In this document: one piece after another, positions 47,602-58,159 of the stretch
Numbering within the stretch: the first letter of the stretch is position 1
Layout of the letters: each line of letters starts with the position of its first letter
NCBI GenBank assembly: GCA_963823245.1
Contig: CAWGKQ010000008.1
Location: forward strand, 806,001-870,000
DNA length: 64,000 nt
Source of the DNA: JAWVFM01 sp963823245
GTDB lineage: Bacteria > Actinomycetota > Thermoleophilia > Solirubrobacterales > 70-9
Direction of reading: 5' to 3'
Notes under the pieces: generated by a model
Database searches by the model: none
What the model saw: only the letters and a program-made list of their open reading frames with translations
What the model was told of the DNA's origin: nothing
Translations under genes and position numbers: made by a program

Positions 47602-49404
47602 ATGGGCGTTTTGGATCCGGTCGAGCGGGTCTTCGGGGCGGTCAACTCGCCCGTCTTTCGGCAGGTCAACCGCGCCCGGAACTGGTGGGACCTCCCCACC
47701 CCGGTGGCCCTCCTGAACCTCCGCGCGCACCGCGACGACCTGCGCGTCTCGAACCTCTACGACACCCGTCCCCCCTCGAACGGGACGACGGTGCCGCTCG
47801 ACGAGCTGCCGAAGCACCGGACCTACGACGGCTCCTTCCAGGACCCGACAGACCCGGAGATGGGGATGGTCGGCTCTCGCTTCGGGCGCAACGCGCCGCC
47901 CGACGCGACCGCGCCGGAAACGCCCTCCGAACAGCTTCAGCCCAACCCGCGCGAGGTCAGCCTCCGCCTGCTCGGCCGCGACATCTTCAAGCCGGCGACG
48001 ACCCTCAACGTGCTCGCCGCCTGCTGGATCCAGATGGAGAACCACGACTGGTTCGGACACGGCGAGAACATGCCGGACGAGTTCATCGAGATCCCGCTGC
48101 CGGAGGGCGACGACTGGCCCGAGGGGGCGCCGATGCGGGTCAAGCGCACCAGCCCTGACCGCACCCGCACCTACAAGAGCGGCCTCCCCCCCACCTACGT
48201 CAACACCGTCACCCACTGGTGGGACGCATCGCAGATCTACGGATCAACCGAGGAGCGCTGCCGAAAGCTGCGGGCAAACGAGGACGGCAAGCTGATCACG
48301 GAGGACGGGCGCCTCCCGGAGGAGGACGACCCCAAGCTCGGCGGCGTCGACCTGACCGGCTTCTCCGACAACTACTGGATCGGCCTCTCCATGCTGCACA
48401 CGCTCTTCGTGCGCGAGCACAACGCCATCTGCGACCGCCTGAAGCAGGCCTATCCGAGCTGGGACGACGAGAAGCTCTTCCTCAGGGCCCGGCTCGTGAA
48501 CTCCGCCCTCACGGCGAAGATCCACACCGTCGAGTGGACTCCCGGAATCCTCGCCAATCCCGTGCTCGAGCGGGCGATGCACGCGAACTGGTACGGGGTC
48601 CTTCCGCGCTGGGTGCGCGACCGCTTCGGCCACGTCGGCACCGAGATGATCGGCGGCATCGTCGGCTCCAACCAGGAGCACCACGCAGCGCCGTACTCGA
48701 TCACCGAGGAGTTCGTCTCGGTCTACCGGCTGCACCCGCTGCTGCCCGACGACTACGCGGTCCGCGACCACCGAAACGGCCAGCTGATCGCCGAGATCGA
48801 CTTCGACCCGATCCAGGGCCACGGCACGCGCCCGACCATCGATCAGTACGGGATGGCGAACCTCCTCTACAGCTTCGGCGTCGCCAACCCGGGCGCGATC
48901 ACCCTCCACAACCACCCGAGGGCGCTCAACGGCCACGTCCGCCTGAACGGCGACCGGGTCGACCTCGGGACGATCGACATCCTGCGCGACCGCGAGCGCG
49001 GCGTGCGCCGCTACAACGACTTTCGCCAGGCCCTGCGGAAGCCGCGCGTCGAGAAGTTCGAGGACCTGACGCCGAACCCGGAGTGGAACGCCGAGATCCG
49101 CGACGTCTACGACGGCGACATCGACGCCGTCGACCTCCAGGTCGGGCTCCTGGGCGAGCCGCTCCCACCCGGGTTCGGCTTCAGCGACACGGCGTTCCGG
49201 ATCTTCATCCTGATGGCGTCGCGGCGGCTCAAGTCCGACCGGTTCTTCACCAACGACTACAACCCCGACGTCTACACGCCAGAGGGCATCGAGTGGGTGG
49301 AGTCGAACACGATGGCCGACGTTCTCCTGCGCCATTTCCCCGAGCTCGCCCCGGCGCTCGACGGGGTCGAGAACGCCTTCGCCCCCTGGAACACGCTCGG
49401 CTGA
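47602..49404 (+). CDS. Fatty-acid alpha-dioxygenase (heme, alpha-DOX/COX family)
   Basis: The intact 600-residue protein matches plant alpha-dioxygenase along its full length. Conserved parts: SRFGRNAPP near residue 93, distal MENHDW (His148), YGSTEERCRKLRANEDGKL, LFVREHNAICDRL, AKIHTVEW (His308), VSVYRLHPLLPDD with Tyr375 (the radical-forming Tyr) and proximal His378, and ILMASRRLKSDRFFTNDY with the Arg that holds the carboxylate. Alpha-dioxygenase adds O2 at C2 of fatty acids to give 2-hydroperoxides, which break down to shorter aldehydes. It is followed by a P450 gene after 7 bp. Start ATG 47602 with AAGGAG. Confidence 0.9.
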   Translation: MGVLDPVERVFGAVNSPVFRQVNRARNWWDLPTPVALLNLRAHRDDLRVSNLYDTRPPSNGTTVPLDELPKHRTYDGSFQDPTDPEMGMVGSRFGRNAPPDATAPETPSEQLQPNPREVSLRLLGRDIFKPATTLNVLAACWIQMENHDWFGHGENMPDEFIEIPLPEGDDWPEGAPMRVKRTSPDRTRTYKSGLPPTYVNTVTHWWDASQIYGSTEERCRKLRANEDGKLITEDGRLPEEDDPKLGGVDLTGFSDNYWIGLSMLHTLFVREHNAICDRLKQAYPSWDDEKLFLRARLVNSALTAKIHTVEWTPGILANPVLERAMHANWYGVLPRWVRDRFGHVGTEMIGGIVGSNQEHHAAPYSITEEFVSVYRLHPLLPDDYAVRDHRNGQLIAEIDFDPIQGHGTRPTIDQYGMANLLYSFGVANPGAITLHNHPRALNGHVRLNGDRVDLGTIDILRDRERGVRRYNDFRQALRKPRVEKFEDLTPNPEWNAEIRDVYDGDIDAVDLQVGLLGEPLPPGFGFSDTAFRIFILMASRRLKSDRFFTNDYNPDVYTPEGIEWVESNTMADVLLRHFPELAPALDGVENAFAPWNTLG

Positions 49405-49411
49405 TCAGGCC

Positions 49412-50759
49412 GTGGGCGTAGGAGGCATCGCCCGCGCCACGGTCAACTCGCTGCCCGGGATCAACGTCGGGCCCGGCGACGGCGAGCTTCCGAGCGCGTC
49501 GCTCGCCGAGAACGCGCAGTTCAACGCCCTCGTCGTCGTCCCGAACGCGCTCCAGGGCCTCTTCCGCCGCCGGCACGGCGCGGTGCGGGCGGCGACGCAA
49601 GCCGACGTCGACCGCTGGGCGGTGCGCCTGCTGCGCGGCATGCGACGCAACTACGGCGGCTCGCCGGTCTGGGTACGGGTGGGGTCCTCACCGGCCCTGC
49701 TGCTGCTCGACGTCGCCGACGTGCGGCGCCTCCTCGAGGGCTCGCCCGACCCGTTCGCCTCCGACCCCGAGGCGAAGCGCAAGGGCATGGGCCACTTCCA
49801 GCCCGACGCACTGACGATCTCGCGCGACGGCGAATGGCGCAGCCGCCGCCCCTTCAACGAGGCGGTGCTCGCGACCGGGGAGAGGCCCCACCCGCTCGCG
49901 GAGCGGGCCACCGCCGTCGTCGCCGACGAGGTCGAGACCGCCCTGGCGGCGGCCGCGGGCGCCCTCGACTGGGAGATGTGGGCGCCGGCGTTCCAGCGCA
50001 TCACCCGTCGCCTCGTGCTCGGCGACTCCGCTCGAGACGACGAGGAGCTCACCGCGCAGCTCGCGCGCATGATGGACGAGGCGAACTCGCTGCCCGACGG
50101 CCCCTCCGAGGAGCTCGGCCCCTACCTCGACCGCATCCAGCGCTACGCGGACGCGGCCGAGGAAGGAAGCCTCGTCGCCCGATTCGCCGGCGCGCCGGCA
50201 GATGAGAGGACGGCGCCCGTGCGCCAGGTGACCCACTGGCTCTTCGCGATGGGCGACACGCTCGCGATCAACACGCTACGCGCGCTCGCCGCGATCGCGA
50301 GGCACCACGAGGCGCTCGAGCGGACCGGCGACCGCGACTACCTCGCGGCCTGCCTCCACGAGGCGATGCGCCTGTGGCCGACCACGCCGATGCTCGCCCG
50401 CGAGGCCGTCCGGGAGACCGATTGGCGGGGCGTGGCGGTGGCCAAGCGGCACGCAGCTCGTGATCGTCAACACCTACATGCACCGCGATCCCGACCGCCA
50501 CGAGTTCGCCAACCGCTTCGCCCCGGAAGTGTGGATCGAGGGCGATGCCGCCGACGACTGGGCGTTCAACCACCTGAGCCACGGGCCCCAGGGCTGTCCG
50601 GGGGTGGACCTCGTGAAGCTCGTCGGCGGCTCCGCGCTCGCAGCCGCGCTGGACGAGCGCCGGGTCGCCGCCGTGCAACCGCGCATCGACCCGGGGAAGC
50701 CGATGCCGCACATGCTCGACTTCTTCTCGATCCGCATCGAGCTCCCCTCGCCCACCTGA
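49412..50759 (+). CDS. Cytochrome P450 paired with the alpha-dioxygenase
   Basis: About 448 residues after removing an extra C near 50447. P450 landmarks: helix I with LFAMGDTLAINTL, EAMRLWPT (ExxR) and the heme loop FNHLSHGPQGCPGVDL, where Cys is the axial ligand. The N-terminus has PGINVGPGDGELPSASLAEN. A separate redox partner is needed unless it uses a peroxide. Sitting 7 bp after the dioxygenase with no promoter between, it probably processes the hydroperoxide made by that enzyme, as in fungal dioxygenase-P450 fusions. Start GTG 49412. Confidence 0.82.
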
Positions 50760-50807
50760 CACCCTTAGATCGGTCTGGGCTGCCAACCAGCCCGGTGAGT
50801 CGCCGTC

Positions 50808-52264
50808 ATGGCTGCCACGGAATCGGCTGATACGCAAACCCCAACTTTCCCCCGCGGGGGCTCCCTCAGGCTTCGCGGCTCGACGCGATCGCCCGCCGTT
50901 GGGCTGGTTGTGGCCCTCGGTGCAGTGGCCGCGACGACCGCGCTGATCTTCCCGCTGCGGCAGGTCACGCCCGCCGTCTCGAACGGCGTCCTCTACCTGC
51001 TTGCCGTGCTGCTGGTCTCGACGTATTGGGGGCTGTGGCTCGGCCTTCTGACGGCTCTCGCGAGCGCGCTCGCGTTCAACTTCTTCCACATCCCGCCGAC
51101 CGGCCAGATCACGATCGGCGATCCGCAGAACTATGTCGCGCTCGGGGTCTTCCTCGTCGCCGCCGTGGCCGCCTCGACCGTGGCGAACCTCGCCCGAGCG
51201 CGCGCCGACGAGGCCGAGCGTGCGTCGGGCGGAGGCGGATCTCGCCGCCGACCTGGCGCGCCTGCTCCTCGGCTCGACGGACCTCCAGAGCGCGCTCGGC
51301 CCCACCTCGCATCGGCTCGCCGAGGCGCTCGAGCTGCCCTCGGCAGCGCTCGAGCTGCACGCGGCACGAGGGTGACCGGCGCCGGATCGCGCTGCCGCTC
51401 GCGCTCGGCGCGCGACCGCGAGGCGACTCTCCTCGTGCCGACGACGATCGACGACGCGACCATGGCTCGCCTCCGCGAGCGCGTGCTGCCGGCGCTCGAA
51501 GCGCTGCTGGCTGCAGCTCTTGACCGGGACGCGCTTCAGGCCGAGGTGGTCGAGACCCAGGCGCTGCGTCAGTCGGACACGGTCAAGACGGCGCTGCTCC
51601 GTGCCATCTCGCACGACCTGCGCACTCCTCTGACGACGATCCTCACCGCGAGTGCGGCGATCGGCTCGCCGAGCCTGAGCCCACAGGAGCTCGAGGAGCC
51701 TGAGCGACAGCATCGGCGAGCAGGCGCGGCGGCTCTCGCGCCTCGTCGACCAGCTCCTCGATCTCTCGCGCCTCGAGGCAGGGACCGCGACGCCCCGGCG
51801 CGACTGGTCCTCGATCGACGAGCTCGTTCGCACGGCGCTCGACGAGGTCGGAGACGGCGATCGGCTTCGTCGTCTCGATCGACCGCGACATCCCGCTGCT
51901 CGAGCTCGACGCCGCGCAGGTCGAGCGGGCGCTCGTGAACCTGCTCGAGAACGCTCGGCGCCACTCCGGAGGTCACCCCGTGAAGGTCCGCGCGGGGGCC
52001 ATCGGAACACCCTGGCGATCCGCATCGTCGACCGTGGGCCCGGGCATCCGTGCGGCCGAGCTGGAGCGGATCTTCGAGCCCTTCTACCGGGCGCGCGAGG
52101 ACGGCGACCATCAGGGCTCGGGCCTCGGGCTGGCCATCGCTCGGGGGTTCGTCGAGGCCAACGACGGCCGCCTCACCGCCGAGTCGCTGCCCGGCCAGGG
52201 GACGACCTTCGTCATCGAGCTGCCGCTTCCGCGCCCGGCCTCCGCCACCGGAGCGGAGCGGTGA
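50808..52264 (+). CDS. kdpD: Sensor histidine kinase, KdpD C-terminal half (split KdpD)
   Basis: About 480 residues with several indels. Four membrane helices at 30-130 form the DUF4118 region typical of KdpD (VVALGAVAATTALIFPLRQVT, GLLTALASALAFNFFHIPPT). A GAF-like linker follows, then the H-box AISHDLRTPLTTI, the N-box NLLENARRHS and DHQGSGLGLAIARGF. The large KdpD sensory domain is absent here but present as a separate gene at 58156. Errors lie near 51225, 51375, 51705, 51855 and 52005. The GTG of the response regulator overlaps its stop. Confidence 0.8.
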
Positions 52265-52950
52265 CGACCGCGCGGCATCCGCGTCCTCGTCTGCGACGAC
52301 GAGCTTCAGATCATCCGGGCGCTCAAGGTGATCCTTCGCGACCGCGGGTTCGAGGTGCTGGCGACGGCGACTGCCAAGGAGGCTCTCGACACCGCCGCGT
52401 CTGGAGGGCCCCGACGCAGCGATCATCGATCTGGTGCTTCCGGACGGCGACGGAGTCGAGGTCTGCCGCGAGCTTCGGTCCTGGAGCGAGATGCCGATCC
52501 TGGTGCTCTCGGCCGTCGGCGAGGAGGGCGAGAAGGTGCGGGCGCTCGAGGCCGGCGCGGACGACTACGTGACGAAGCCGTTCGGCCCACGCGAGCTCGA
52601 TCGCGCGCCTCGAGGCCGCCCTTCGCCGAGCGGGGCCCGAGGCCGATCAGCCCGTGCTGCAGCGCCGACGGCCTCGAGCTCGACGTTGCCGAGCATGCGG
52701 TGCGGCTCGACGGCGAGGAGCTGCATCTGACGCCGACCGAGTTCGAGCTGCTGCACGCGCTGATGGCCAACCGCGGCCGGCTGATGACCCACAGCGCCCT
52801 GCTGACGGCCGTCTGGGGGCCCGCGTACACCGACGACGTCGCAGACCCTGCGGACCCACATCGCCAACCTGCGCCGCAAGGTCGAGCCCGAGGGCGTCGC
52901 TGCGCCACATCCGCACCGAGGCGGGCATCGGCTACCGCTTCATCGACTGA
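52261..52950 (+). CDS. kdpE: OmpR-type response regulator, KdpE-like
   Basis: About 228 residues. The receiver domain has VLVCDDELQIIRALKVILRD, the phospho-acceptor Asp in IIDLVLPDGDGVEVC and TKPFGPREL with the conserved Lys. The winged helix has LTPTEFELLHALMANRGRLMTH and YRFID at the end. At least four indels occur. Coupled to the kinase gene by GTGA. It is expected to activate the kdpFACB promoter under potassium limitation. Confidence 0.82.
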
Positions 52951-53025
52951 CCTTTACGCGATCTTCATGCCGGCGCGCGGAACCTTGATTCCGTCTGGAC
53001 ATCTGCCCGCGATCCTGATCGTGCT

Positions 53026-53519
53026 ATGTCGGCCACCACAGCGATCGAGGGCATCCGAGCGCCGCTCGCACCACGTCCGACGCTCTTGGCCCGCCTGTCC
53101 GCTCTCGCGCGGAGCGGGCACCTCGACCGCGAAGCTCGCCGCAGGCGCCGATCCCGAGGCCAGCCCAGCGCTGGCGCTCCGCGCTCGCTCCCTGCTCTCG
53201 CAGCGCTCCCGCGCCGGCATCGCCGAGAGCCTCGACCGGGCCATAAGAAGCGCCTCGGAGCCGTATCGCCGGAGCTCGCAGGCGCCCCTCAGCTCTCCGG
53301 CGATCCTCGAGGCGCGGCCCGAGCTCGAGGCCCTGAGCGCGGAGCTTCGCGACGACGACGGATCATCGCGCTCAGGGCGTCGCGCTCGCGCGACTTCTCC
53401 TCGTCGAACCGACGAGCCCGCTCTACCACCGTGGAGCCGCCGAGGACGGCTGCGCCGACGACCTGCTGGCGGCGCTCCGTCTCGCCTATCGCGCGCTTTG
53501 CGTCGGTGGGACGCACTGA
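53026..53519 (+). CDS. Hypothetical protein between kdpE and kdpF
   Basis: About 164 residues after correcting two extra bases (near 53126 and 53362). It starts MSATTAIEGIRAPLAPRPTL and continues as an arginine-rich, helical sequence: ALALRARSLLSQRSRAGIAESLDRAI, PELEALSAELRDD and VALARLLLVEPTSPLYHRG. It matches no family I recognise. Its position inside the kdp locus, immediately before a small membrane protein and kdpF, points to a link with potassium transport. TGATG couples it to the next gene. Confidence 0.5.
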
Positions 53520-53651
53520 TGGACCTGGTGCCGATCGCGAGCTTCCTGAGCGGCGGCGGCACGCCCGCTCGCCGACGTCGTCGCGATCGTCATCGCGCTC
53601 GTCACCTTCGTGTTCCTGTTCTGGGCGATCGACCTCATCGACCGGATATGA
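53519..53651 (+). CDS. Small single-helix membrane protein before kdpF
   Basis: About 43 residues: an N-terminal part MDLVPIASFLSGG, then one membrane helix (VVAIVIALVTFVFLFWAIDLI) and a short basic end. One extra base near 53565 interrupts it. It starts at ATG 53519 inside the stop of the previous gene and its end overlaps the KdpF start (ATATGA), so all are translated together. It resembles KdpF in size and shape but is not the same sequence. It may be an additional small subunit of the pump. Confidence 0.55.
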
Positions 53652-53737
53652 ACGGCGCCGACCTCTTCGGGCTGATCGTCTCGGTCCTCGTCTGCATCTA
53701 CCTCGTCTACGCGCTGGTTCGCGGCGAGAAGCTCTGA
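53648..53737 (+). CDS. kdpF: KdpF, small subunit of potassium pump
   Basis: This 29-residue peptide (start MNGADLFGLIVSVLVCIY, ending LVRGEKL) has the single-helix form of KdpF, which stabilises the KdpABC complex in the membrane. It overlaps both neighbours: ATG 53648 lies within the stop of the small membrane gene and its TGA forms ATGA with kdpA. Confidence 0.82.
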   Translation: MNGADLFGLIVSVLVCIYLVYALVRGEKL

Positions 53738-55500
53738 TGGCCCAGGGCTGGCTCCAGATCGCCGTCTTCGTCGCGGTTGTGGCCGCGCTGACGAAGCCGC
53801 TCGGCGCCTACATGGCGCAGGTCTTCCGCCACGAGCGCGTGTTCCTGACGCCCGATCCTGGCTCCGGTGGAGCGTGTGACCTACCGGATCCTGCGGGTCG
53901 ACCCGAGCAAGGAGCAGGACTGGAAGGCCTACGCCCGCAGCCTGATCGCGTTCTCGCTCTTCTCATGGGTCGCGCTCTACCTGATCCTGCGCACGCAGGG
54001 AATCCAGCCGTTCAACCCGGCCGGGTTCGACTCTGGCCCGTGGGACGTGAGCTTCAACACCGCCTCGTCTTTCGTCAGCAACACCAACTGGCAGTACTAC
54101 GGGGGCGAGACGACGCTCAGCTACTTCTCCCAGATGGCCGGGCTGACGGTCGAGAACTTCGTCACCCCTGCGGTCGGGATCTGCGCGCTGCTGGCGCTGA
54201 CCCGCGGGCATCATCGGCCGGAGCGGCGAACGGGCTCGGGAACTTCTGGCGGGACCTCGTCCAGAGCCTCTACTACGTCCTGCTGCCGCTGTCGATCATC
54301 GTCGGGGTGATCCTGCTCTCGCAGGGAGTGCTGCAGACCATCGGACACGCGGTCACGACGACGACGCTCGAGGGGGGCCACCAGACGCTGGCCCTCGGCC
54401 CCGTCGCCTCGCAGGTCGCGATCAAGCAGCTCGGCACCAACGGCGGCGGCTTCTTCAACGTCAACTCGGCGATGCCGTTCGAGAACCCCACCCAGCTCTC
54501 GAACTTCATCGAGATGCTGTCGCTGGTCCTGATCCCCGCGGCGCTCGACCTACACCTACGGGAAGATGGTCGGGCGCACGCGCCAGGGCTGGGCGATCTT
54601 CGCGTCGATGATGGTCCTCTGGGTCGTCCTCATCGCGGTCATCTACCCCGCCGAGCAGCACGGGACCCCGGCCGAGCACCAGGCCGGCAGCCCGACCGCC
54701 GCCATCTCGGGCTCGACCGGCGGCAACATGGAGGGCAAGGAGGTGCGAAACGGGATCGCGCAGTCCGCGCTTTGGGCGACGACGACGACCGTGACCTCCA
54801 ACGGATCGGTCGACTCGGCGCACGAGTCCGTACACCGGCCTCGGCGGCGCCGTGCCGATGTCGGGCCTCGGTATGAGCGAGGTGGTCTTCGGCGGCGTCG
54901 GCACCGGCATGTACTCGATGCTCCTGTACGTGATCATCGCCGTCTTCATCGGCGGGCTGATGGTCGGACGAACGCCCGAGTACCTGGGCAAGAAGATCCA
55001 GGCGCGCGAGATCAAGCTCGCCTCGCTCGGCGTGCTCTTCACCCCGCTGGCGGTCCTCGTCACGACGGGCGCGGCGATCGGCGACCAGCTACGGGCAGTC
55101 GTCCATCTACGCCAAGCCCGGGCCGCAGGGGTTCTCGGAGACGCTCTACGCGTACCTCTCGCAGGCGAACAACAACGGGTCCGCCTTCGCCGGCTACACC
55201 GGGTTCCTGCAGCCGCACGCCCCGGGCAACGTCGGTGCCTACGGGGTCACCTTCGCCGACCTCATCGGCGGCCTGACGATGCTCACGGCCCGCTTCATCC
55301 CGATCCTCTTCGTGCTCGCCATCGGCGGCGCCCTGGCCGGCAAGAAGATCTCCCCGGCCGGCCTCGGGACCATGCGCACCGACAACCCGACGTTCGTCGT
55401 CCTCCTGGTCGGCGTGATCATTCTCGTCGGCGCGCTGACCTTCTTCCCGGCCCTGCTGCTCGGACCGATCGTCCAGAGCCTGACCACGAGGCTGTTCTGA
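53737..55500 (+). CDS. kdpA: KdpA, potassium-binding subunit
   Basis: About 585 residues with at least five insertions. N-terminus MAQGWLQIAVFVAVVAALTKPLGAY; selectivity filter QLGTNGGGFFNVNSA; AMLLTFxLLPAAL-like block; NGSAFAGYTGFLQPHAPGN and AGKKISPAGLGTMRTDNPTF near the C-terminus. This is the channel-like subunit that binds and moves potassium. The stop is two bases before the kdpC start. It carries ten transmembrane helices in the family. Order in this operon is kdpF-kdpA-kdpC-kdpB. Confidence 0.85.
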
Positions 55501-55501
55501 G

Positions 55502-56102
55502 ATGCGCCGCGACCTCACCACCGGCCTGATCGCCGTCGTCTTCATGACGATCGTCTTCGGGCTCGCCTACCCGCTCGCGTTCACCGGCGTCTCTCAGGTG
55601 CTCTTCCCCGGCAACGCGAACGGATCGAAGATCACCGAGAACGGCCACGTCGTCGGCTCGAAGCTGATCGCTCAGGACTTCACAGGGACGGAAAGTCCCG
55701 ACACGCTACTTCCAGCCGCGCCCGTCGCAGACCGGCTACGACCCGTCCGTCACCTTCTTCAGCAACAACGGGCCGAACAGCACCGCAGAGCGAGATGAGG
55801 TGAGCCACAACCTCAAGGCGTACCTCAAGCTCGAAGGGCCCTACAACCCCGGCCTGGCCGACGCCGGCGTCCCCGTCGACGCGATCACGCAGTCGGCGTC
55901 GGGCGTCGACCCGCAGATCTCCGAGGCAAACGCCCGCATCCAGGCCCACCGGATCGCAGCGGTGCGCCGCCTCCCGCTGTCGCGGGTGATGAGCCTGGTC
56001 TCCGACAACACCGACGGCCGCTTCCTCGGCCTGTTCGGCGAGCCGGGCGTGAACGTGCTCGAGCTCAACATCGCTCTCGACAAGGAGGCTCCCGCCGGAT
56101 GA
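55502..56102 (+). CDS. kdpC: KdpC, potassium pump subunit
   Basis: About 199 residues with errors near 55705 and 55785. The N-terminal membrane helix LIAVVFMTIVFGLAYPLAFTGVSQ is followed by VVGSKLIAQDF and later SQISEANARIQAHRIA and FGEPGVNVLELNIAL. KdpC is the chaperone-like subunit. Placement before kdpB rather than after it departs from the usual kdpABC order. Its stop overlaps kdpB (ATGA at 56099). Confidence 0.85.
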
Positions 56103-58159
56103 CCGAGAACCGGCCCAGCTCGATGTTCGACCCCGAGGTCGTCAAGCCGGCGCTCCTCGGGTCGCTCATCAAGCTCGATCCGCGGGTCCAGCTCCGGAAC
56201 CCGGTGATGTTCGTTGTCGAGATCGGCGCCGTGATCACCACGGTCGCCTGGCTGATCCAGGTGTTCGGCGGGACTCCCCTGGGCGGCGGCCATGAGCCCG
56301 CCTGGTTCACCTTCAGCATCGCGATCTGGCTCTGGCTCACCGTGGTCTTCGCCAACGCGGCCGAGGCGATCGCCGAGGGCCGCGGGAAGGCTCAGGCGGC
56401 GACCCTCCGAGCCATGCGAACCGAGACGCTCGCGAACCTGCGCGACGGCGGGACCAAGCCATCGTCGGAGCTCGTTCGCGGCGACATCGTGGTCGTCGAG
56501 GCCGGCGAGGCGATTCCCGGCGACGGCACCGTCATCGAGGGCATAGCGTCGGTCGACGAGTCCGCGATCACCGGCGAGTCGGCGCCCGTGATTCGTGAGG
56601 CTGGAGGCGACCGCAGCGCCGTCACCGGCAGCACCAAGGTGCTGTCGGACCGGATCGTCGTCGAGATCACCCAGGAGCCGGGGAAGTCGTTCCTGGACCG
56701 GATGATCAATCTCGTCGAGGGCGCCGAGCGGCGCAAGACCCCGAACGAGGTGGCGCTCGGCATCCTGCTCGCCGCGCTGACCCTCGTCTTCATGCTCGTG
56801 ATCGTGTCGCTGCGGCCGATCGCCCTCTTCGCCGGGACGGACGTCTCGGTGACGACGCTGATCGCGCTCTTGGTCGCGCTGATCCCACCACGATCGGCGC
56901 GCTGCTGTCGGCGATCGGTATCGCGGGCATGGACCGTCTCGTGCGCCGCAACGTCCTCGCCCTCTCGGGTCGCGCGGTAGAGGCGTCCGGCGACGTCGAC
57001 GTCCTCCTCCTCGACAAGACCGGGACGATCACCCTCGGCAATCGCGAGGCGACCGACTTCATCCCCATGCCGGGCGTCAGCGACTCCGACCTCGCCGAGG
57101 CAGCGCAGATGGCGTCGCTCGCCGACGAGACGCCTGAGGGTCGCTCGATCGTCGTCCTCGCCAAGCAGTTCGGGATCCGGGAGCACGACTTCGCCGGCCA
57201 CGAGCCCACGTTCGTCCCGTTCACCGCCGAGACCCGGATGAGCGGCGTCGACTTCAACGGCACCCGGCTTCGCAAGGGAGCCGGCGAGGCCATCCAGGGC
57301 TGGGTGGGGCGCGAGGGCGGAAACGCGCCGCCGGAGCTCCAGGCACAGCTCGACCGAATCGGGCGCGAGGGCGGCACGCCGCTCGCGGTCGCCCGCGACA
57401 ACCAGGTGCTCGGCGTCATCTACCTCAAGGACATCGTCAAGGAGGGGATGCGGGCGCGCTTCGACCAGCTCCGCGCGATGGGCATCCGGACGGTCATGGT
57501 CACCGGCGACAACCGCCTCACCGCGGCGAAGATCGCCGAGGAGTCCGGTGTCGACGACTTCCTCGCCGAGGCGACGCCGGAGCGGAAGCTCGAGCTGATC
57601 AAGGAGCAGCAGTCCGACGGGCGGCTGATCGCGATGACCGGTGACGGGACGAACGACGCCCCAGCCCTGGCCCAGGCCGACGTCGGCGTGACGATGAACA
57701 CCGGCACCCAGGCCGCGCGCGAGGCGGGAAACATGCTCGACCTCGATTCGAACCCGACGAAGCTAATCGAGATCGTCGAGGTCGGCAAGCAGCTCCTGAT
57801 CACCCGCGGGGCGCTGACGACGTTCTCGATCGCCAACGACATCGCCAAGTACTTCGCGATCCTGCCGGCGATCTTCGCGTTCACCTACGGCCTGGCGGGC
57901 CAGAGGGGGCCGCTCGACGCGCTCAACCTGATGTCGCTGGGCACCCCCGAGTCGGCGATCCTCTCGGCCGTGATCTTCAACGCGCTCGATCATCCCGCTG
58001 CTGATTCCCCTCGCCCTGCGAGGTGTTCGCTACCGTCCCGTGGGGGCCTCCGCGTTGCTGCGGCGCAACCTGTTTATCTACGGCCTCGGCGGAGTGATCG
58101 CGCCGTTCATCGGCATCAAGCTCATCGACCTGATCGTTCACAACCTCCTCGGGGCGTGA
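56099..58159 (+). CDS. kdpB: KdpB, P-type ATPase subunit
   Basis: About 686 residues. Markers: TGESAPV in the actuator, the phosphorylation site DKTGTITLG (Asp about 304), the ATP-binding KGAGEAIQGW, and GDGTNDAPALAQADVGV. Two indels: a deletion near 56888 and an insertion near 57995 (in the C-terminal membrane region). It powers potassium uptake by ATP hydrolysis. It is followed by the KdpD sensor gene with GTGA overlap, in the same operon. Confidence 0.9.

Noticed and set aside
48219..49421. A 400-residue frame within the dioxygenase gene
   Set aside because: Shifted frame of an intact, well conserved gene; the sequence is Arg/Pro/Ala biased.
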